This document shows positions 1 through 5,688 of a stretch of 6,455 bases of DNA, piece after piece. Below the pieces are notes generated by a model. That model saw only the letters and a list, made by a program, of their open reading frames with translations, ran no database searches and was not told where the DNA came from. This stretch comes from Candidatus Omnitrophota bacterium (GTDB taxonomy: Bacteria; Omnitrophota; Gorgyraeia; Aquiviventales; Aquiviventaceae): positions 1 to 6,455 of the forward strand of contig JACQRA010000074.1 in NCBI GenBank assembly GCA_016206725.1, written 5' to 3'. The translations under genes and the position numbers were made by a program. The stretch's first letter is position 1; every line of letters starts with the position of its first letter.

Positions 1-69
1 GTGCTCATCGGATTGCTGCTGTTAAAACCGACCGGACTCCTTGGTGAACGGCTGGGTGAGCGCGCATGA
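1..69 (+). CDS. livH: LivH-type branched-chain amino acid ABC permease, C-terminal end (5' partial)
   Basis: Only the last 22 codons and the stop are present. They are read in frame from the first base, so the gene begins before the window. The visible tail is a hydrophobic stretch (VLIGLLLLKP) followed by TGLLGERLGE. This matches the typical LivH end, in which the last membrane helix runs into an R/K-P-x-G-L-x-G-E sequence. LivH is one of the two integral-membrane subunits of the HAAT-family importer and pairs with LivM. The identity rests on this short motif plus the directly following livM, livG and (further on) livF. The stop overlaps the livM start as ATGA, which suggests translational coupling. 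With so little sequence, substrate cannot be judged from this gene alone. Confidence 0.8.
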   Translation: MLIGLLLLKPTGLLGERLGERA

Positions 70-1028
70 TGCGCTGGGGAGTAGGGTCGTTGATCGTTGC
101 GTGCGCGGTGCCGCTGATCACCCGCAGTGCGTATCACATCGATGTCCTGACGGGCGCGGGGCTCTACGCGCTGCTGGCCTTAGGGTTGAACGTCGTCGTG
201 GGATTCACCGGTTTGCTGCATCTGGGCTACGCGGCGTTCTTTGCCATCGGCGCCTACACCTATGCCCTCTTGAATCTGCATGTCGGTGTGCCGTTCTGGC
301 TTGGGCTGCTCCCGGCCGCTGCCATGGCCGGGCTGTGCGGCGTCTTGCTGGGTATTCCCGTCATGCGGGTGCGGGGTGACTACCTGGCGATTGTGACGTT
401 GGGTTTTGGGGAGATCGTGCGGATTCTCTTCACTAATCTCGAGCCGTGGACCGGAGGCCCCAACGGCTTGTTGGGGATCGCTCATCCGACCATGTGGATT
501 CCTGGGAAGGGTGTTGTGGATTTCGGTGTGCGCTCCGTGCCGTACTATTATCTGGTCGTTGCGCTCACGACGCTGGTCACCGTGGTCTGTGTGCGCATGA
601 ACCGTTCCCGCGTCGGCCGCGCGTGGGCGGCCATCCGCGAGGATGAGGTCGCGGCCGGCTGTGCCGGCATCAACACGGTGCAATTGAAGCTACTCGCGCA
701 GGGCTGTGGAGCGGCGATCGGCGGAGTCGCGGGGGCCGTCTTCGCGGCCAAGCAGGGCACGATCACGCCGGATAGTTTTGACTTCATCCTCTCGGTCATG
801 GTGTTGGCGATGGTGGTGCTCGGCGGCTTGGGGAGGGTTTCCGGGGCGATCGTTGGCGCGATGGTCCTCGGCGTGTTGCCGGAGGTATTGCGCGGAGTTG
901 AGCAGTTTCGCATGTTGTTGTTCGGGTTGGTGATGATCGCCATGATGCGCCTCTGCCCGCAGGGCATCATGGGGGCGCTCAGAGACCGCGGGTGGTTCGG
1001 CGGAGCCCATGTCGCCTCCGCTGCTTGA
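66..1028 (+). CDS. livM: LivM branched-chain amino acid ABC transporter permease
   Basis: This 320-residue integral membrane protein is the second channel subunit of a LivFGHMK-type importer in the inner membrane. It is strongly hydrophobic with about 8-10 predicted helices. It carries the usual LivM landmarks: LGLNVVVGFTGLLHLGYAAF near residues 39-58, the GDYLAIVTLGFGEIVRI segment at 104-120, TGGPNGLLGI at 129-138, and the cytoplasmic coupling loop GRAWAAIREDEVAAGCAGIN at 184-203, which contacts the ATPases. The length fits the short LivM class; E. coli LivM has an extra N-terminal extension. The ATG at 66 is preceded by GGTGAG (55-60) and overlaps the livH stop by 4 bases. UrtC of urea importers is a close relative, but the flanking LivG- and LivF-like ATPases favour an amino acid system. 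The exact substrate is inferred only from family. Confidence 0.93.
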   Translation: MMRWGVGSLIVACAVPLITRSAYHIDVLTGAGLYALLALGLNVVVGFTGLLHLGYAAFFAIGAYTYALLNLHVGVPFWLGLLPAAAMAGLCGVLLGIPVMRVRGDYLAIVTLGFGEIVRILFTNLEPWTGGPNGLLGIAHPTMWIPGKGVVDFGVRSVPYYYLVVALTTLVTVVCVRMNRSRVGRAWAAIREDEVAAGCAGINTVQLKLLAQGCGAAIGGVAGAVFAAKQGTITPDSFDFILSVMVLAMVVLGGLGRVSGAIVGAMVLGVLPEVLRGVEQFRMLLFGLVMIAMMRLCPQGIMGALRDRGWFGGAHVASAA

Positions 1029-1782
1029 GATCAACCGATTGACCAAGCGTTTCGGCGGGGTGGTGGCCTTATCCGACGTGACGGTGACGGTCGCGCCCCA
1101 TGAAATCATCGGACTCATCGGCCCCAACGGGGCGGGGAAGACCACCCTGTTTAACTGTATCACCGGATTGTTGCGGCCAGAAGAAGGCACGATGGCGTTT
1201 GGCCACGAGACGAAAGAGCGGCTGGTGGGACTGGCGGCCCATGAAATCGTCCAGTGCGGAATTGCGCGGACGTTTCAAAACATCCGGCTCTTTGCGCATC
1301 TGACGGTGTTGGAGCATGTGCTGATCGGCACGTACATCCGGACGCACACAGGCCTGGTCTCGGCGGTCTTGCGGACGCGCGAGGCACGGCATGAGGAACG
1401 TTGGGCGCGGGATCGCGCGAGGGGACTCGTGGAGGAATTTGGCTTGTCACGATGGGCGTCTACGCCGGCCGTCTCGCTGCCATTCGGCCTCCAACGCCGC
1501 GTAGAATTGGCCAGGGCGATGGCGGTCGAGCCGGAATTGTTGTTGCTCGATGAGCCGGCCGCCGGATTGAATCCGACGGAGAAGCAGGAACTGCTCAGTG
1601 TGATGCAGCGACTGCGAAGCCACGGATTGACGATCTGCGTGATTGACCACGACATGCGTTTCGTGATGCCGGTGTCGGACCGCGTCGTCGTCCTCGACTA
1701 CGGGCAGGTGATCGCCGAGGGGCCGCCCTCCCGCGTGCAAAACGACCCGCGCGTCATCGAAGCCTATCTGGGGAAGGCGTAA
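1009..1782 (+). CDS. livG: LivG branched-chain amino acid ABC transporter ATP-binding protein
   Basis: This 257-residue cytoplasmic ABC ATPase forms the energising dimer with LivF under LivH/LivM. Visible motifs are the Walker A GPNGAGKT (38-45), Q-loop Gln90 in RTFQN, Walker B ELLLLDEP (176-183), D-loop AGLNP (185-189) and H-loop His214 in VIDHDM. The helical-domain insertion after the Q-loop and the C-terminal RVIEAYLGKA are characteristic of LivG. The signature reads LPFGL (157-161), where LivG proteins usually have LPYGQ, so the last Gln is replaced by Leu. The ATG at 1009 gives the normal LivG start (MSPPLLEINRLTKRFGG) and lies inside the livM end, a 20-base overlap. A GGAG lies close upstream at 1002-1005. 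UrtD is the main alternative and fits less well. Confidence 0.94.
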   Translation: MSPPLLEINRLTKRFGGVVALSDVTVTVAPHEIIGLIGPNGAGKTTLFNCITGLLRPEEGTMAFGHETKERLVGLAAHEIVQCGIARTFQNIRLFAHLTVLEHVLIGTYIRTHTGLVSAVLRTREARHEERWARDRARGLVEEFGLSRWASTPAVSLPFGLQRRVELARAMAVEPELLLLDEPAAGLNPTEKQELLSVMQRLRSHGLTICVIDHDMRFVMPVSDRVVVLDYGQVIAEGPPSRVQNDPRVIEAYLGKA

Positions 1783-1784
1783 CC

Positions 1785-1794
1785 GAGGAGGAGG
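1785..1794 (+). promoter_or_regulatory. Strong ribosome binding site of the DUF2157 gene
   Basis: The purine run GAGGAGGAGG occupies most of the 15-base gap between livG and the next gene and ends three bases before the ATG at 1798. It offers several registers of pairing with the 16S anti-Shine-Dalgarno sequence. It supports the ATG at 1798 as the start and suggests independent, strong initiation of the inserted cassette. I see no convincing promoter in so short a gap, so transcription probably continues from livG. Confidence 0.75.
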
Positions 1795-1797
1795 CGC

Positions 1798-2985
1798 ATG
1801 CCGGACGATCAACAAATCAAACGGTGGCTGGCGGAAGGCGTGATTACCCCGCAGCAGGCTGAGAAGATGATGGCCGATGCCTTAGCGAGCCGGAAGGAGC
1901 GGACGTCCGACAGGCTGATCGTGGTCGTCTCGACAATCGGAGCGTTGTTGTTGGGGATCGGGGCTGTTCTGTTTGTCGCGGCGAACTGGGAAGGACTGTC
2001 CGAGTTGATGAAGACGCTGGTCCTTTCTGGCAGCACCTTTGGGGTGAGCTATCTCGGCTACGTGCTGGCGTACGAACGAAAGAATTTTCCCAAGGTTGGC
2101 TCGGCCTTGTTGTTTTTGGGAGCCCTGCTGTTTGGCGCGACCTTGTTTCTGTTGGCGCAGATGTATCATGTCGAGGCCAATAGCCATCTCTTGATCTTGT
2201 TGTGGTTAATCGCGATTCTCCCTCTGGTGTACGTGCTCGGATCATTGCCGATTGCCGGATTGGCCTCAGTCTTGTGGTTCATGTGGATCGGGTTGGCGAT
2301 CTTTCGACAGATACGAGTCATGTCGCCGAGCGACGTGTTTGCGCTCCCCATCTTGTATCTGCTCTCCGGTATCCTGTTATTTGAAGGGGGCGGCATACAC
2401 TATCTCTCAGAAGCTCTCCGCGGTGTCGCGCGCGTCTATCGGGTTGCGGCACTCAAAGTCGTCATGGCGGCGTTATTCCTTCTGACATTCCGCTTCTTCT
2501 CGGGACACTACGACGGCTGGAATCCTCGGGCAGAGGGAGCGTTCTCTGCGGCGATGGTCGCTGGCGTCTCAGTGGCAGCGGTCTTGGCGATCTTGTTGGT
2601 GGTCTTCAACCTCTGCTTCAACCCCTCGAAATCCTCCACGTGGAAGTTGGAGGGCGGTCTCAGCTTGGGCGTCCTTGGGTTGACGTTGCTGTTGTTCTTC
2701 TTCCCATCCACGACGAACGTCTACACGCTCTTGTTCAATCTCGTGTTGGTTGGATGCATTGCGGCGCTGATCGGGATCGGCTATCAGCGGGAAGACATGC
2801 GGGTGGTGAACATCGGGATGTCGTACTTTGCTCTCTTTGTGTTGGTGCGCTACTGCGATTGGTTTTGGAAGCTGCTGCCGCGCTCGATCTTCTTCATGGT
2901 GGGAGGGACGATCCTCGTGTTGGTCGGGATCGCGTTTGAACAGAAGCGCCGGCAGCTCGCGGCTCAATTCGCCAAACCCCGATGA
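1798..2985 (+). CDS. DUF2157-family polytopic membrane protein of unknown function
   Basis: This 395-residue protein has a short soluble N-terminus and about 12 predicted membrane helices. The first 35 residues form a charged helical segment (WLAEGVITPQQAEKMMADAL, 10-29), followed by GALLLGIGAVLFVAANWEGL (48-67) and LFLGALLFGATLFLLAQMYH (105-124). This order is typical of DUF2157 (COG4872). Near the C-terminus, VVNIGMSYFALFVLVRYCDW (336-355) and SIFFMVGGTILVLVGIAFEQ (363-382) match the end of DUF2157/DUF4401-type proteins. The biochemical function is unknown. Members commonly sit beside a GDYXXLXY protein, as here, where the two genes overlap by 4 bases (ATGA). What is odd is the location, between livG and livF. 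Its base composition is also lower in G+C than its neighbours, about 55% in hand-counted sample lines. No catalytic motif is visible. A structural or transport role in the envelope is only a guess. Confidence 0.88.
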   Translation: MPDDQQIKRWLAEGVITPQQAEKMMADALASRKERTSDRLIVVVSTIGALLLGIGAVLFVAANWEGLSELMKTLVLSGSTFGVSYLGYVLAYERKNFPKVGSALLFLGALLFGATLFLLAQMYHVEANSHLLILLWLIAILPLVYVLGSLPIAGLASVLWFMWIGLAIFRQIRVMSPSDVFALPILYLLSGILLFEGGGIHYLSEALRGVARVYRVAALKVVMAALFLLTFRFFSGHYDGWNPRAEGAFSAAMVAGVSVAAVLAILLVVFNLCFNPSKSSTWKLEGGLSLGVLGLTLLLFFFPSTTNVYTLLFNLVLVGCIAALIGIGYQREDMRVVNIGMSYFALFVLVRYCDWFWKLLPRSIFFMVGGTILVLVGIAFEQKRRQLAAQFAKPR

Positions 2986-4361
2986 CGACGAAACGTTCAC
3001 TCGCCATCATCGGGGCGCTCTGGCTGGTGATCTTGGGCGTCCTTATTGTCTCCAAAGAGTTTACGCTCCGAACGGGACAGGAGATCGTGTTGGCCACCGT
3101 GCCGGTGGATCCCCGTGATCTCTTCAGGGGGGATTACGTGACCCTGCGCTATCAGATCAGCTCGCTGGACTTGACACGGCTGCCTTCTGATCGCTCGACC
3201 TTCACGGCCGGCGAGACGGTCTACGTGTCCTTGGCCTCTGACGGGTCGCACCATGTGGCCACGCGCCTCGATAGCCGGCCACCTCATGGGAGTCTGTTTC
3301 TCAGAGGGACGGCGGGGGAGGCGACGGGTCGAGACGTGTCGGTGCTCTACGGCATTGAGAGCTACTTCGTGCCGGAAGGCAAAGGACGGGAGCTCGAATC
3401 GGCTCGCGGACATGGCCTTGACGTCAGGGTGGCCGTGGACCGTTTCGGTCGCGGGGTCATTCAATCTGTTGCCGTCAACCCCCAGCAACCGCCTGCGTCG
3501 TGGCGAGGAGAGACGGAGGAGTCCCAAGCGTTCGTTGAGTCACCCGCGTTGGGTGGTCGAGTACCTCTCTCACCTGAGCATGCCGCGTCTCCTGAACAGG
3601 CGCTCCCCTCGATGCCCCTTCCTCAACGGACGGCCCTCTCACCGCAGCCCATGGCTCAACCTGTCTTGTTGATTGATGATTTTGAAGACGGGGCGATCGC
3701 GCCACAGTGGCAGCTGCTCCGTATGCAATTCGAGGAGCGCGATGGGGGGCTCTTCGTCGTGTCGGCCCCGCGGCCAGGCTTTGAGTATGGGCACGACGGT
3801 CACGGACGCAGCGCGGCCATCATGACGCACATCGGTGATCCCGCATGGACCGATTATCGGATCGACCTCGATGTGTTTGCCGGAGGACCTGGGGCGTTGA
3901 ATCCGCACGGGATTGATGATTGTGTGCGCGGGGGGTTCACGGTGTATTTTCGTACGCAGGATTACCAGCAGAGTTGGAACGAGCCGGGAAGGACGAGCTA
4001 TGCCTTCGGTGTCAATCACATCCCGGATCATTGCGAGGGACAGAACGCCCCGGAGTGGTCGCTGGGAAAAGCGCGAGGATGGTATATCGCGCAGGCCTCG
4101 GGCTGGGGTCCGCAGCAGGGTGTGGCCAAAACGCTTGTGACCGGCCAGGGCAATCCCTGGAAGGATGATGATGTGAATCATGTGAGGATCGACGTGGTGG
4201 ACAACCGCATCAGCATCTCGGTGAATGGCGCGCCTGATCTAGCGTATATCGACGAAGGGTCTGAAGACGATCCGCCGCTGTTGTTCGGCGGAATGGGCGT
4301 GGTGTGGGAGTGGGACAACACCGGGTGGGTCGATAACGTGGTCGTGACCCGTCTTCAGTAA
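2982..4361 (+). CDS. GDYXXLXY-family membrane-anchored protein with C-terminal concanavalin A-like domain
   Basis: This 459-residue protein has three parts. Residues 1-165 are a GDYXXLXY domain. It starts with a membrane helix (about 7-24), then has the defining GDYVTLRY at 50-57 and the family's second conserved block YGIESYFVPEGKGRELE at 123-139. Residues 166-227 are a low-complexity linker with 13 prolines. Residues 228-459 look like a LamG/DUF1080-type concanavalin A-like beta-sandwich: they open with LIDDFEDG (230-237) and close with a Gly/Trp-rich GGMGVVWEWDNTGWVDNVVV (437-456). The only two cysteines, 314 and 351, lie in this last domain and could form a disulfide, in keeping with export by the N-terminal anchor. 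Family members are usually under 200 residues, so the C-terminal part is an addition. The ATG overlaps the DUF2157 stop and no Shine-Dalgarno is visible, so coupled translation is likely. Function is unknown; the second domain may bind or cleave a glycan. Confidence 0.85.
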   Translation: MTTKRSLAIIGALWLVILGVLIVSKEFTLRTGQEIVLATVPVDPRDLFRGDYVTLRYQISSLDLTRLPSDRSTFTAGETVYVSLASDGSHHVATRLDSRPPHGSLFLRGTAGEATGRDVSVLYGIESYFVPEGKGRELESARGHGLDVRVAVDRFGRGVIQSVAVNPQQPPASWRGETEESQAFVESPALGGRVPLSPEHAASPEQALPSMPLPQRTALSPQPMAQPVLLIDDFEDGAIAPQWQLLRMQFEERDGGLFVVSAPRPGFEYGHDGHGRSAAIMTHIGDPAWTDYRIDLDVFAGGPGALNPHGIDDCVRGGFTVYFRTQDYQQSWNEPGRTSYAFGVNHIPDHCEGQNAPEWSLGKARGWYIAQASGWGPQQGVAKTLVTGQGNPWKDDDVNHVRIDVVDNRISISVNGAPDLAYIDEGSEDDPPLLFGGMGVVWEWDNTGWVDNVVVTRLQ

Positions 4362-4387
4362 CTCCATGCCGATGCCTTTCACGGGTC

Positions 4388-4394
4388 GGGTGGA
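4388..4394 (+). promoter_or_regulatory. Ribosome binding site that decides the livF start
   Basis: GGGTGGA lies six bases before the ATG at 4401 but only three before the alternative TTG at 4398. This favours the ATG. It is the only recognisable element in the 39-base gap between the GDYXXLXY gene and livF. That gap shows no hairpin with a T-run, so I see no terminator there. Confidence 0.5.
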
Positions 4395-4400
4395 CGGTTG

Positions 4401-5105
4401 ATGTTGGCCCTTGAGCGAGTCGTCGCGGGGTATGGATCGACCACGTGCCTCAAGGGCGTCTCGCTGGAGGTGCGCGCGGGGGAGATCGTGGCGCTGCTCG
4501 GGGCCAACGGGGCGGGGAAGACCACGACGCTGATGACGATCTCAGGCGTCGTGCGCGCGCGGCAGGGAACCATTCGCTTCGCCGGCGAGCGCATCGATGC
4601 GCTGTCGGCGGAGACCATCGCGGCGCGGGGGGTCGGCCATGTGCCGGAGGGGCGACGGATCTTTCCTCGTCTGAGCGTGCTGGAAAATCTGCAACTGGGC
4701 GCGTATCTTCGCGCGAACCGTCAAGAGATTTCGGAAGATTTCGAGAAGGTGTGGACGTTGTTTCCGCGGCTGCGCGAGCGCCGGCATCAACTAGCCGGCA
4801 CGCTCTCCGGCGGGGAGCAGCAGATGCTGGCGATCGGGCGCGGCGTGATGGGACGCCCCAAACTGTTGTTGCTGGATGAGCCCTCGCTCGGATTGGCGCC
4901 CAAGCTCGTCCAACTGATTTTTGAGGTGATCCAGCGCATCAACCGAACCGGCATTCCCATCCTGCTCGTTGAGCAGAATGTCCGCATGGCGCTGACGATC
5001 GCCCATCGCGGGTACATCGTGGAGACCGGGCGGATCACGATGATGGACGACGCGACACGACTGGCGAATAACCCGCAGGTGAAAGCCGCCTACCTGGGGG
5101 GCTGA
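4401..5105 (+). CDS. livF: LivF branched-chain amino acid ABC transporter ATP-binding protein
   Basis: This 234-residue ABC ATPase is the partner of LivG. Motifs seen are the Walker A GANGAGKT (34-41), VPEGRRIFPRLSVLENLQLG (81-100) in the Q-loop region where LivF proteins carry Glu (Glu83) instead of Gln, a canonical LSGGEQQ signature (135-141), Walker B LLLLDEP (155-161), and LLVEQNV (188-194) with Gln192 at the usual H-loop His position, as is normal for LivF. The C-terminal VKAAYLGG is also typical. Length is normal for the family. A TTG three bases earlier (4398) is an alternative start, but the ribosome binding site spacing prefers ATG 4401. The gene is displaced from livG by a two-gene cassette of about 2.6 kb, although the proteins should still assemble together. 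UrtE is the alternative and lacks support from the sequence. Confidence 0.94.
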   Translation: MLALERVVAGYGSTTCLKGVSLEVRAGEIVALLGANGAGKTTTLMTISGVVRARQGTIRFAGERIDALSAETIAARGVGHVPEGRRIFPRLSVLENLQLGAYLRANRQEISEDFEKVWTLFPRLRERRHQLAGTLSGGEQQMLAIGRGVMGRPKLLLLDEPSLGLAPKLVQLIFEVIQRINRTGIPILLVEQNVRMALTIAHRGYIVETGRITMMDDATRLANNPQVKAAYLGG

Positions 5106-5106
5106 G

Positions 5107-5688
5107 ATGATACTCCGCGACCTCTACCATTGGGTGCTCTCCTGGGCGGAGTCGCCTCATGCGATCTGGGCGCTTGGGGCGATGTCATTTGCCGAGTCGT
5201 CATTCTTTCCCATCCCGCCGGATGTGTTGTTGATGGCGCTCACCTTAGCGCAGCCCAGCCAGGGGTTGTGGTTTGCGGCGGTGACGACCGCGGCCTCGGT
5301 CCTCGGGGGGTTGTTCGGCTATCTGATCGGACTCTTCGGCGGGCGTCCCCTCTTGCGGCGCTGGATCGGCGAGTCGCGCATGCAGCAGATTCACGACACG
5401 TTCCAGCGCTACGAGGCGTGGGCGATTCTCATTGCCGGTTTCACGCCGATTCCGTATAAAGTCTTCACGATCGCCGCGGGGGTGTTCTATGTGAACCCGC
5501 GAGTGTTCGTGGTGGCGTCCCTCATCAGCCGCGGGGCTCGCTTCTTCCTTGTGGCGGGAACGATTCAGCTCTTCGGGCCGTGGATGAAGGCATTCATCGA
5601 ACGGTATTTTGATGTCCTGAGTGTCGCATTCTTCGTATTGCTCGTCGGAGGATTTCTCATGATACGGAGGAGACGCCATGCCGGTTGA
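5107..5688 (+). CDS. YqaA/DedA-like VTT-domain inner membrane protein
   Basis: This 193-residue membrane protein belongs to the SNARE-associated/VTT (DedA superfamily) group and looks closest to the YqaA (COG1238) branch. Features seen are MSFAESSFFPIPPDVLLMAL (26-45) with Glu30 in the first re-entrant region, the glycine-rich GGLFGYLIGLFGG (67-79), the core RYEAWAILIAGFTPIPYK (101-118) followed by AAGVF, and SRGARFF (141-147) with the conserved Arg142. A last helix (about 168-186) ends in the basic tail RRRRHAG, fitting a cytoplasmic C-terminus. DedA proteins elsewhere act in lipid carrier or phospholipid flipping and membrane homeostasis; the YqaA branch is little characterised. The start lies one base after the livF stop, with a G-run at 5096-5101 as a possible ribosome binding site. 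It overlaps the next gene by 11 bases, which suggests co-transcription with both transporters. Confidence 0.88.
   Translation: MILRDLYHWVLSWAESPHAIWALGAMSFAESSFFPIPPDVLLMALTLAQPSQGLWFAAVTTAASVLGGLFGYLIGLFGGRPLLRRWIGESRMQQIHDTFQRYEAWAILIAGFTPIPYKVFTIAAGVFYVNPRVFVVASLISRGARFFLVAGTIQLFGPWMKAFIERYFDVLSVAFFVLLVGGFLMIRRRRHAG
5666..5672 (+). promoter_or_regulatory. Ribosome binding site of the NSS symporter gene
   Basis: GGAGGAG lies inside the 3' end of the YqaA-like gene, five bases before the ATG at 5678. It is a near-consensus Shine-Dalgarno with good spacing and identifies 5678 as the start of the symporter. The internal Met6 codon at 5693 lacks a comparable site. Confidence 0.75.

Noticed and set aside
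180..683. Long open frames on the minus strand opposite livM, and similar ones opposite livG, the DUF2157 gene and the GDYXXLXY gene.
   Set aside because: They are rich in Arg, His, Pro and Gln with no recognisable domain, lie fully antisense to well-identified genes, and are expected by-products of high G+C coding sequence.
4362..4400. Possible terminator or promoter in the largest intergenic gap.
   Set aside because: The 39 bases contain no stable inverted repeat followed by T residues and no convincing -35/-10 pair; only a ribosome binding site can be seen.
1124..4525. A perfect 22-base direct repeat at 1124-1145 and 4504-4525.
   Set aside because: Both copies encode the Walker A region (P/A-N-G-A-G-K-T-T) of the paralogous LivG and LivF ATPases. 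Shared ancestry and codon preference explain it, and it is not an attachment site or a cassette boundary.
1009..5105. Urea importer genes (urtC/D/E) instead of liv genes.
   Set aside because: The ATPase motifs and C-termini match LivG and LivF better, and no urease or UrtA-like gene is visible. The neighbouring NSS carrier also fits an amino acid context.
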